From Verrucomicrobia bacterium UBA1731 (GTDB taxonomy: Bacteria; Verrucomicrobiota; Kiritimatiellia; RFP12; UBA1067): 9,657 bases of DNA. Positions 1 to 6,523 of this stretch are shown in pieces. Both the position numbers and the translations under genes were made by a program. The stretch is taken from assembly GCA_002317575.1 (NCBI GenBank), contig DCIH01000129.1, positions 1-9,657 on the forward strand. Direction: 5' to 3'. Under the pieces are notes generated by a model, which saw nothing but the letters and a program-made list of their open reading frames with translations, did not search any database and was not told the origin of the DNA. Positions within the stretch are counted from its first letter, which is position 1, and each line of letters starts with the position of its first letter.

Positions 1-206
1 AAGCGTACGGTTGGTCCGTCGTTTGACGTCGCGCGGACAGGCATACCCATACGGCCGATCATGCACGCGCCGGCCGCATCGTCGGTAGAAACGGCCATTT
101 CACGTGCGAAAACACGGTCCACCCTTTATTCATCGGTGTGAGATGCGTTTTGACGGTCGAAAAATGGGTAAACTCTAGAAATTGAGCGGCGGACCGCGTT
201 CCGCGA
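1..206. other. 3' flank after the last gene; no convincing gene or terminator
   Basis: This region follows the stop of the bimodular glycosidase. It is more AT-rich than the genes, mainly at about 120-185. A small inverted repeat, GCGGA/TCCGC with a six-base loop, lies at 189-204, but no T-run follows it in the minus-strand direction, so it is a poor intrinsic terminator. The only local reading frame (minus strand, 133-59, 24 codons) has no ribosome-binding site. Whether the transcript ends here or continues leftward cannot be judged. Confidence 0.5.
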
Positions 207-3158
207 TCAGTCCTCGAAGAATCCCCTCGGCGCGTCCTTGCCCGGCAGTCGACGCTCCGTGTGGGCGTCATCGCCGTAGAGCCACGCAAGCGGCACGCGC
301 GTAATGCGCGCATGGCGCAGAAACGCCTTCGCGCAGTAACCGAGCAGCACGGCGCCGTCGTGTTCGACAACGGAAAAATAGCAGAACCAGTCGTCGAGAT
401 TCCCCTCGAGCGTGCGGCGGTTCGTCCACGTCTTGCCTTCGTCCCGCGAAATGGCGAGCGTAAGCGGCACGCGCTTGCCCCATCCGTGGTCGTCCTTGCG
501 CAGGGACGGCACGGACTCGTGGTCGTTCCACACGGCGAGAAGATCGCCGGTCGAAAGGCGCGTGATCGTCGCGGGACCGCACGGACCGAACAGATTTCCG
601 GGCACGGGTTTCGTAAATGTCGCGCAGCCATCCGAGGACCAGCAGAACCAATGGCAACCATGCCCCGTACGCGCGTACATGAGTGCGCGTCCGTCCGCGA
701 GTTCGATCACGCCGGGCTCCTGCGTCGTCACGCGCCTGCCCGTGTCGTCGTACGTCTCGAAGCAGGCGCTACGCGTCCAGGAGGCGCCTTCGTCGTCCGA
801 ATAATAGCAGACGAGCCGGCCGGCCCCGTCGATCTTGCCGCCGGGCGGCGTGGCGTGCTGACACATCGGCAGCACGATGCGCCCGCTCCGGAGGCGTGCG
901 ACGCGGCAGTTGTTGAGCACGTAGTAATCGCAGTCCGAGTCCGGCACGCACAGCCGGGCGGCGGACCATGTCTTGCCTTCGTCGCGCGAAACGCGCATCA
1001 CGGGACGGCAGTCGTTCCACGAGTTCTTGCGCAGGTAGAAGAGCGCGAGCGAACCGTCCTTGAGGCGCAGAAAGGAAACGCTCATCACGTTCAGGGAGCC
1101 TTCGTTCGGCACGACGACCTCCGACTTTTCCGACCATGTGCGGCCGCCGTCGTGCGAGACGCGCGACGCCAGGAAGGCCGGGTCGTTATCCTCGCCCTTG
1201 CCCTTGGTGTAGTGGGAATAGACGAAGAGCACGTCGCCGTTCTTCAGCACCGCGAAATCGCCCTCGCTGTTGCGGGGGTTCTCCGCCGAATGCGGCAGTT
1301 CGAGCACGCGCGTCGGAACGGGCGCCGGAACGATCTCGTACTGGAACGTCGCCTCGCACGGTTCGGCGCCGACATCGAGCGCAAGCGCGACCTCCCCCCT
1401 GTCGGGATCGTACGGGCACGGAATCCGGAAGCGGCGCGTGCCGTCCGCGTTGAGCGAATACGCCATGCGCGGACCGTCCGCCGCCAGACGGCACGCCGCC
1501 GTGCCGCGCCGCATCAGATGCGGCAGTTCGCCCCACTTCTCGAGGATCTTCATTTCGGCGTCGCGGTAGACGACGCCCGAATCCTGCAGGTCCGTGACGT
1601 GCGTCAGCAGGATGCGCGCGGACGATTTGAGCGGCTTTTCGTCGAGCGCCGTCGCCCACACCGCCGCGGACGCGCCCTGCACCGTCACGGAAAGCGACCC
1701 GCAGCCGAACGAACCGCCCGCCTCGGCGAACCCGCCGGCCGTCCGGGGCGTATTCACGCAGAACGCGCCGTTCGTCGGGTCGCACGCGAACGGCTTCACC
1801 GAATCCGGCGGCAGAACGGCCGATGTCCCGACCGCCTTTTTCATCGCGCGGTCCACGGGCATGTCGCCGCGCAGGAAGAGCGCCAGGATGGCGCGCTCCG
1901 TCGCCCGCACGAGCGGATCGCACGCCACATCGAAATACGTCATGCGCCGCTCATCCAACACCGACTCCGCGCCGTGGGACCACGCGAAACGCCAGATGCC
2001 GTCCATGTCCTGCAGCGCCGCGCCCGCGCCGAAGAGGATGCCGCCAATGCCGCGGTAGACGCCCGGACCGGAGAAGTTGTACTCCGTGAGCGTGAACGGC
2101 TTGTCCGGCAAGCGGACGAAGAAATCCCAATTGACGCCGCGGTTGTTGTAGCGGAGCGGATTCCTGTTCACAGTTTCGCTCGGCAACCGCCAGGACTTCT
2201 CGAGAAACTTCGGATGGTCGACGTAGAAATGGTCGTCCACGTAATCGTACTCGGCGCGCACCGGCTGGTATTCCTCGGCGTGATGCCAGCAGTTCATGTC
2301 CGTGATCAGACCCTTGTAGCCGAGGCCACGCAGCTCCTTTTTCATGAAACGGACGAATTCCATCTCCTTCGCGGCGGCGCGTTTCGTCATCTCCGCGTCG
2401 GAAAGGCCCTTGGGCAGGCCGACCCACGCCTTGGTCTTCTCCCAGCCGTGATTGCCGGGATTGCCTTCGTTCACGAGCGAGAGCCATGCGAGGACGGGTT
2501 CGTCCGCCCAGCGGCGGCCCGTCTTCGGATTCACGTGATTGAGCAGCAGGCGCGTGAACGCCACAAGATTGGAGCGCGTTCCCTCGTGGAACACGGCGAG
2601 TTCCTTGTACTCGTGCATCTCCACGAGACCGTCCTTGTCGATGCCGCAGCTGCGGTACGGCACCGCGCGGGACACGAAGAGATCGGTCGTGAGGTAGATG
2701 CCGTGCGCGATGCAGGCGTTCATCAGGTTGTCCAGTTCCGCCATCCGCGCGGGGTTGATCGCGGTGCCGTCCGCGGACCCTTCGCAGAGCGGCCGCTCGT
2801 AATGGTGGATGCGCAGCGCGTTGTAGCCCGTCAGGCGCAGGCGGCGACACAACTCGTCCGCCTTCGCTTCGGACATGAAGTTCGCCGTGAAGCACAGGTT
2901 GACGCCGTAGAAACGCTGCTTCACGCCGGGCAGGTTCTCGAATTCGAAATGCGGTCCGCGCGCGACGACGCGACCGAATCGGCCGGCTTCGCCGCCGCTT
3001 TTCGCGAAGGAGGAGAAGTCGAGCGCGCTGCCGGGCGCGATCGCCGTCGAATCATGGACGGGAATCCAGTCGGGACCCGCGGTCACGGAAACGCCGCCGC
3101 GCGCAAACGCACAGGCGGACAGCGCAAAAACAACAACGCCACAAACTTTCATGTTCAT
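207..3158 (-). CDS. Bimodular exported glycosidase: clan GH-A-like barrel plus sialidase-type Asp-box propeller
   Basis: This 983-residue protein starts with an export signal. L-S-A-C (13-16) fits a lipobox, while A-F-A (17-19) fits ordinary signal peptidase, so it may be a lipoprotein or freely exported. Residues 80-430 resemble a clan GH-A (GH5-like) barrel: N-A-L-R-I-H-H-Y (113-120), L-V-N-E-G-N (228-233, acid/base E231), D-D-H-F-Y (308-312) and L-T-E-Y-N (357-361, nucleophile E359). A beta-sandwich follows (430-610). Residues 612-965 form a sialidase-like propeller with Asp boxes at 668-675, 724-731, 787-794 and 904-911, plus a degenerate one at 841-848. Candidate sialidase residues are R629 in P-R-N-S-E-G-D, E814, R830 and Y927. 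Substrates are not determined by sequence; removal of sialic acid plus cleavage of an underlying glycan is a reasonable inference. The start at 3158 lacks a Shine-Dalgarno sequence; an in-frame ATG at 3152 is the alternative. Confidence 0.88.
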   Translation of the reverse strand: MNMKVCGVVVFALSACAFARGGVSVTAGPDWIPVHDSTAIAPGSALDFSSFAKSGGEAGRFGRVVARGPHFEFENLPGVKQRFYGVNLCFTANFMSEAKADELCRRLRLTGYNALRIHHYERPLCEGSADGTAINPARMAELDNLMNACIAHGIYLTTDLFVSRAVPYRSCGIDKDGLVEMHEYKELAVFHEGTRSNLVAFTRLLLNHVNPKTGRRWADEPVLAWLSLVNEGNPGNHGWEKTKAWVGLPKGLSDAEMTKRAAAKEMEFVRFMKKELRGLGYKGLITDMNCWHHAEEYQPVRAEYDYVDDHFYVDHPKFLEKSWRLPSETVNRNPLRYNNRGVNWDFFVRLPDKPFTLTEYNFSGPGVYRGIGGILFGAGAALQDMDGIWRFAWSHGAESVLDERRMTYFDVACDPLVRATERAILALFLRGDMPVDRAMKKAVGTSAVLPPDSVKPFACDPTNGAFCVNTPRTAGGFAEAGGSFGCGSLSVTVQGASAAVWATALDEKPLKSSARILLTHVTDLQDSGVVYRDAEMKILEKWGELPHLMRRGTAACRLAADGPRMAYSLNADGTRRFRIPCPYDPDRGEVALALDVGAEPCEATFQYEIVPAPVPTRVLELPHSAENPRNSEGDFAVLKNGDVLFVYSHYTKGKGEDNDPAFLASRVSHDGGRTWSEKSEVVVPNEGSLNVMSVSFLRLKDGSLALFYLRKNSWNDCRPVMRVSRDEGKTWSAARLCVPDSDCDYYVLNNCRVARLRSGRIVLPMCQHATPPGGKIDGAGRLVCYYSDDEGASWTRSACFETYDDTGRRVTTQEPGVIELADGRALMYARTGHGCHWFCWSSDGCATFTKPVPGNLFGPCGPATITRLSTGDLLAVWNDHESVPSLRKDDHGWGKRVPLTLAISRDEGKTWTNRRTLEGNLDDWFCYFSVVEHDGAVLLGYCAKAFLRHARITRVPLAWLYGDDAHTERRLPGKDAPRGFFED
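430..451. repeat. Near-identical Asp-box DNA copy 1 (partner at 970-991)
   Basis: This stretch and 970-991 differ at one position near the 3' side of a shared 22-base block beginning gtcttgccttcgtc. They encode two Asp boxes of the sialidase propeller, S-R-D-E-G-K-T-W at residues 904-911 and 724-731. Such identity is higher than in the other boxes and may reflect repeat duplication, gene conversion or simply constrained motif plus codon bias. Confidence 0.6.
970..991. repeat. Near-identical Asp-box DNA copy 2 (partner at 430-451)
   Basis: This is the partner of the block at 430-451, exactly 540 bases (180 codons) away in the same frame. It encodes the Asp box at residues 724-731 of the sialidase-like domain. 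It is a within-gene repeat, not a mobile element. Confidence 0.6.
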
Positions 3159-3165
3159 GGCATGT

Positions 3166-3174
3166 ATTGTATCA
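3166..3174 (-). promoter_or_regulatory. Possible extended -10 promoter element for the bimodular glycosidase gene
   Basis: On the minus strand this stretch reads TGATACAAT, one base from the sigma-70 extended -10 consensus TGnTATAAT, in an AT-rich island within GC-rich DNA. The TGA is the tmk stop codon. Seven bases separate it from the ATG at 3158, so a normal start site would fall on or within two bases of that ATG, giving an almost leaderless message. This fits the missing ribosome-binding site. A TTGACG lies upstream at 3186-3191, but the 14-nt spacer is too short for a standard -35, so the case rests on the extended -10. Confidence 0.35.
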
Positions 3175-3810
3175 CATCATCCAGGCGTCAAAGGCTTCTG
3201 AAATTTCCTTGGCGACGGTTTCCATGTCGCCGGCGGCGTCGATGATTTTGATGCGGTCCGGTTCGGCGGCGGCCATTTCGAGGAAACCCGCCCTGAGACG
3301 CGCGTGAAACGCGTCGCCGGCCGATTCGATGCGGTCCGCCGCGGTGGCCGTGGCCGCCTCGCGCCCCGCCCGCCGCGCCTGCGCCACATCGGGCGGCACA
3401 TCGAGAAGGAACGTCAGGTCGGGCTTGAGGTCTTCCGTCGCGAACGCGTTCATGAGCCGGATCGTCTCGAGCGGCATGCCGCGTCCGTAGCCCTGGTAGG
3501 CGAACGTCGAATCGCAGAAGCGGTCCGAAACGACCCACGTGCCCTTCGCGAGCGCGGGACGGATCACGTTCCGGACGAGTTGCGCGCGCGCGGCGAGGAA
3601 AAGCAGGAGCTCGGCGCGGTCGACGGGCGGATCCTCGCGTTCGTCCTTGAGGAGACCGCGGACGAGTTCCGCAAGCCGCGTGCCGCCCGGTTCGCGCGTC
3701 AGGAGCACCTCGTGCCCCGCTTCGCGGAGCGCTTCGGCGAAGCGGCGGATCTGCGTCGATTTGCCGCAGGCCTCGCCGCCTTCGAAGGTGATGAATTTCC
3801 CGGGAACCAT
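3172..3810 (-). CDS. tmk: Thymidylate kinase (dTMP kinase)
   Basis: This 212-residue cytoplasmic enzyme phosphorylates dTMP to dTDP with ATP, an essential step of dTTP synthesis. The length is normal for the family. The P-loop F-E-G-G-E-A-C-G-K-S-T is at residues 9-19 and lacks the Arg found in type I enzymes. The dTMP-binding R-E-P-G-G-T is at 39-44, the D-R-F motif at 96-98 and A-Y-Q-G at 104-107. The lid (about 143-160) carries several Arg residues (R146, R147, R150), as in bacterial type II enzymes. The ATG at 3810 is the only start that gives a correct N-terminus; the frame stays open far upstream, but that stretch is antisense-like noise inside the preceding gene. No strong ribosome-binding site is visible, and the 11-nt gap suggests coupling to the gene before. 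It is an essential housekeeping gene between two glycan-active genes. Confidence 0.97.
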   Translation of the reverse strand: MVPGKFITFEGGEACGKSTQIRRFAEALREAGHEVLLTREPGGTRLAELVRGLLKDEREDPPVDRAELLLFLAARAQLVRNVIRPALAKGTWVVSDRFCDSTFAYQGYGRGMPLETIRLMNAFATEDLKPDLTFLLDVPPDVAQARRAGREAATATAADRIESAGDAFHARLRAGFLEMAAAEPDRIKIIDAAGDMETVAKEISEAFDAWMM

Positions 3811-3821
3811 CTTCGCCGCCG

Positions 3822-6521
3822 TCAGTCGTCCAACTGGATTTCGGTGCCGTCGTCCGTGGCGTCGAAGGAGACATCCTTCTTCTTCTCCTCGCCCGCGAGC
3901 TTCTTCGTCACCTTGGTGAGGCGCGCGACGCAGCCGGCCTTGAGGTCTTCCTCTTCCGAGCCGTACATCTTCACTTCTTCGCCGTAGCAGCCCTGGGCCG
4001 TCTTCCAGTCGCCGAGCGCTTCGGCGAGGAAGCCCTGCGCCTTGAGCACGTCGCGATTGAAGCACTTCGAGCAGTCGCAGGTCTTGCGCGCGATGCGGTA
4101 CATCTGCGCGGCCTTCTGAAGGCCCTTCTTGCGGTCGTCCTCGTCCTTGATCTGGTCGGCGAGCGCGCGGTACGCGGGCGCCTCCTTCAGGAAGAGCTGT
4201 CCCTTGTTGTGGGCGCTGAGCTTCACCTCTTCCATCATCTTGTCCGAAAACGCGTTCGCGCGCTTGAACTGTCCGCCCGAGTGATAGGCGTTCACGAGAC
4301 GGAAGATGGCCTCGAAGCGCTGCTCCTCGGTGGCGCCCGGATTCTTGAGCGCCTGGGAAATGGCCTTCGCGGCTTCGTCGAGCTGCTCGACGGTGAACTC
4401 CTCTTCGTACACCTTGTCGGACAGGAGCACCGCCACGCGCTGCAGAAGGAGCTTCGCGCGCTGCGCGCCCTTCAGGTCCTTCACCGCCACGGCGGCTTCG
4501 ATCGTCTTCACGGCCTCTTCGCGGCAGAGCATGTAGCTCTGGCAGTTGGCGAGATGCGTCGCGGCCTCGAAGCGCACGTCGGGCGCGAGGTCCGCCTGCG
4601 CGAGCACCTTCTGCCACATCGGGATCGCGAGGTCGAAGCGGTTGTTCTTCTCGTAGTCGAGCGCGAGCTTGGACTTGTCCGCCTTGGGGTCGACCTTGAG
4701 GCCGTACGTGCACTTCGGCAGTTCCGGCGCGGGCTTGACGGTCTTGTCCTCGGGCTGCGGACCGACCACCTTGATGAGCTCGATTGCGCGGCGGGCGACT
4801 TCCTTGCGGAACGCGAAGAGGTCGATGACGCCTTCGGGGTCCTGGAGGTCCATCCACGTGTAGTGCTTCTTGCCGAGCGCGCGGACCTTGGGGTCGGACG
4901 ACTTCATGGCCGCCTCGGCGCGCATCCTCAGGAGCGAGAGGTAGCGGACGTCGTCGATCGCCTCGCGGTCGCCTTCCCACGCGAGCGTGGACAGCAACCC
5001 GTCATAGGTGAAGTAGCACATCACGAACTGGCTGTAGCTGCCGCGCCAGTGGTAGTCGTCCCACTGGTTCCAGCGATTGTAGTTGAAGTCGTATTCGTGG
5101 AGCCCGTCGAAGTCGGCGTAGTAGTAGCGCAGGCCCTTCACGCGGCGCCACATGTCGGGGCACGAGGGTCCGGAGAACGTGCCGGCGTAGGAGACGACGC
5201 GCGACGAACCGCGGTGCCAGCTCCACGCCTCGATGTGGCGGGCCGCCGCCGGCGCGTCGTTCATGCCCACGCTCCAGGAGATGTCGGGCGCGACGCCGGA
5301 GTCGGTCCACGCCTCGAAGCCGTACTTGTGCAGAAGCGCCCAGAACGGATAGCTGCGGCGGTTCAGGTAGGTGCCGCATTCGTCGGCGCTCTGGAAGTAG
5401 CAGTTCTGGTGGCCGAGATACTGCAGCAGCACCTCGCGCTGGACTTTCAGCATCGCCTCGTATTTGGCGAGGGCGTCCTTGAACTTCTGCGGATTCTGTT
5501 CCGGCGGCTCCCACACGGTGCCTTCGAAACACGCGCACCACACGGGATCGAGCGACGAACCGTTGATGAGGATGTCGCAGTACATGCCGGCCTGGCGCGC
5601 GAGGATGAGCGAACGCACCTGCAGGTCGTCGGACGAATTCTCGTTGAACGTGCCCGGCCCGTTGATCACGTGGGAGTTGTGCTCCGCGCAGGACTTGTAG
5701 ATGTTGAACACCTTGCGTTCGGACACGGCGAGGTTCTTGGAGTTGGCGAGTTCGCCCGCGAGGGACGGCACGCCCATCCAGGAGTTGATGTAGCGGCGGG
5801 ACGTGTCGTAGTGCGTGCGTGCCCAGGGCAGGACGAACGGATACACCTCAAGCTCGACGGGCACTTTCTGGATTTCCGTCCCGTTTTCCTTCACGGCGAG
5901 CGTGCCCTTGTAGATGCCGGGTTTCGTCGCCTCGGGCACCTTCCACGTGAACCAGTACTGCTGCCAGCGGTTCGCCTTCAGGTCGAACGGCACGAACTTC
6001 GGCGCGTCCATCACGGGGTGCAGTTCGTGGAGGAAGCGCTTGTCGCCGCCCCAGTGCTTGCGCATGTCCACGTATTCCGTGCGGTCGGGATAACTGAAGC
6101 GCAGCTTGATCGTCCGCTTGGCGACGTCGTCGCTTTCGACGACGCGGATGAGGTCGTCATCGTGCAGAATGAGGTCCGGAATGAGCGTGGGCTTGCCGGT
6201 GTTGCCGCACCAGGACGTCTGCCAGCGGCCGTCGGCGCGGTACCACACCTTGACGAGCGCGAAGTCGGCCGCGGAGGCGGGGAGCTTTTCACCGCCCGGA
6301 CCCGTGAGGTCGGAGGGGACGAAGTCGACCTTCTTCATGTCCGCCTCGGGACGCACGCAGAAGGACACCGTTTCGATTTCGCCGCGCGCCGCCGCGAGGG
6401 ACAGCACGTTCGTCACCACGCCGCCGGCCGGCTTCTCGTCCGTGGGCAGATAGGGCATGTCGCCGTAGGGATCGACCCACCAGATCGGCAACGCCGCCAA
6501 CAGGATTGCGAAAATGCTCAT
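3822..6521 (-). CDS. DUF4091-type glycoside-hydrolase-like protein with helical-repeat C-terminus
   Basis: This 899-residue protein has a short hydrophobic N-terminus (M-S-I-F-A-I-L-L-A-A-L-P-I-W-W), probably a signal peptide or anchor. Residues 35-230 form a beta-sandwich beginning L-S-L-A-A-A-R-G-E-I-E, the typical opening of proteins carrying DUF4091. Residues 235-460 look like a TIM barrel; A-D-E-C-G (379-383) puts D380/E381 where an acid/base pair often lies. Residues 463-585 match the DUF4091 region, with the Trp/Tyr-rich stretch and L-A-W-E-G-D-R-E-A-I-D-D-V-R-Y-L (513-528). From about 600 to 875 the protein is almost all amphipathic helix, resembling TPR repeats, with a C-D-C-S-K-C cluster at 815-820. 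It ends D-D-G-T-E-I-Q-L-D-D. Members of this group are presumed glycosidases, but the substrate is unknown. The start at 6521 is supported by a strong AAGGAG. Family call good; activity inferred. Confidence 0.88.
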   Translation of the reverse strand: MSIFAILLAALPIWWVDPYGDMPYLPTDEKPAGGVVTNVLSLAAARGEIETVSFCVRPEADMKKVDFVPSDLTGPGGEKLPASAADFALVKVWYRADGRWQTSWCGNTGKPTLIPDLILHDDDLIRVVESDDVAKRTIKLRFSYPDRTEYVDMRKHWGGDKRFLHELHPVMDAPKFVPFDLKANRWQQYWFTWKVPEATKPGIYKGTLAVKENGTEIQKVPVELEVYPFVLPWARTHYDTSRRYINSWMGVPSLAGELANSKNLAVSERKVFNIYKSCAEHNSHVINGPGTFNENSSDDLQVRSLILARQAGMYCDILINGSSLDPVWCACFEGTVWEPPEQNPQKFKDALAKYEAMLKVQREVLLQYLGHQNCYFQSADECGTYLNRRSYPFWALLHKYGFEAWTDSGVAPDISWSVGMNDAPAAARHIEAWSWHRGSSRVVSYAGTFSGPSCPDMWRRVKGLRYYYADFDGLHEYDFNYNRWNQWDDYHWRGSYSQFVMCYFTYDGLLSTLAWEGDREAIDDVRYLSLLRMRAEAAMKSSDPKVRALGKKHYTWMDLQDPEGVIDLFAFRKEVARRAIELIKVVGPQPEDKTVKPAPELPKCTYGLKVDPKADKSKLALDYEKNNRFDLAIPMWQKVLAQADLAPDVRFEAATHLANCQSYMLCREEAVKTIEAAVAVKDLKGAQRAKLLLQRVAVLLSDKVYEEEFTVEQLDEAAKAISQALKNPGATEEQRFEAIFRLVNAYHSGGQFKRANAFSDKMMEEVKLSAHNKGQLFLKEAPAYRALADQIKDEDDRKKGLQKAAQMYRIARKTCDCSKCFNRDVLKAQGFLAEALGDWKTAQGCYGEEVKMYGSEEEDLKAGCVARLTKVTKKLAGEEKKKDVSFDATDDGTEIQLDD

Positions 6522-6523
6522 GA

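Noticed and set aside
23..51. Plus-strand TTGACG followed by a CATA-rich stretch as a promoter
   Set aside because: No acceptable -10 at 16-18 bases and no plus-strand gene downstream.
59..133. 24-codon minus-strand frame in the 3' flank as a small gene
   Set aside because: No ribosome-binding site, no hydrophobic or repeated pattern, and the same frame runs on as an antisense-like read-through of the neighbouring gene.
147..165. Near-palindrome around TTTTGACGGTCGAAAA as an operator or hairpin
   Set aside because: The halves pair only through the outer four A/T bases; the inner part needs a bulge and a one-base loop.
189..204. Hairpin GCGGA/TCCGC after the last stop as an intrinsic terminator
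   Set aside because: The stem is only five pairs and no T-run follows on the minus strand.
261..3245. Very long plus-strand open frame (994 codons) opposite the bimodular glycosidase
   Set aside because: It mirrors a gene with clear catalytic motifs and a signal peptide. The product is rich in Arg, His, Ala and Val with no recognisable motif, as expected when GC-rich codons leave few stops on the opposite strand.
3811..4980. Upstream extension of the tmk frame to a 602-codon open frame
   Set aside because: The first 390 residues are Arg/Gly/Pro-rich noise inside the DUF4091-type gene; the family N-terminus starts at the ATG at 3810.
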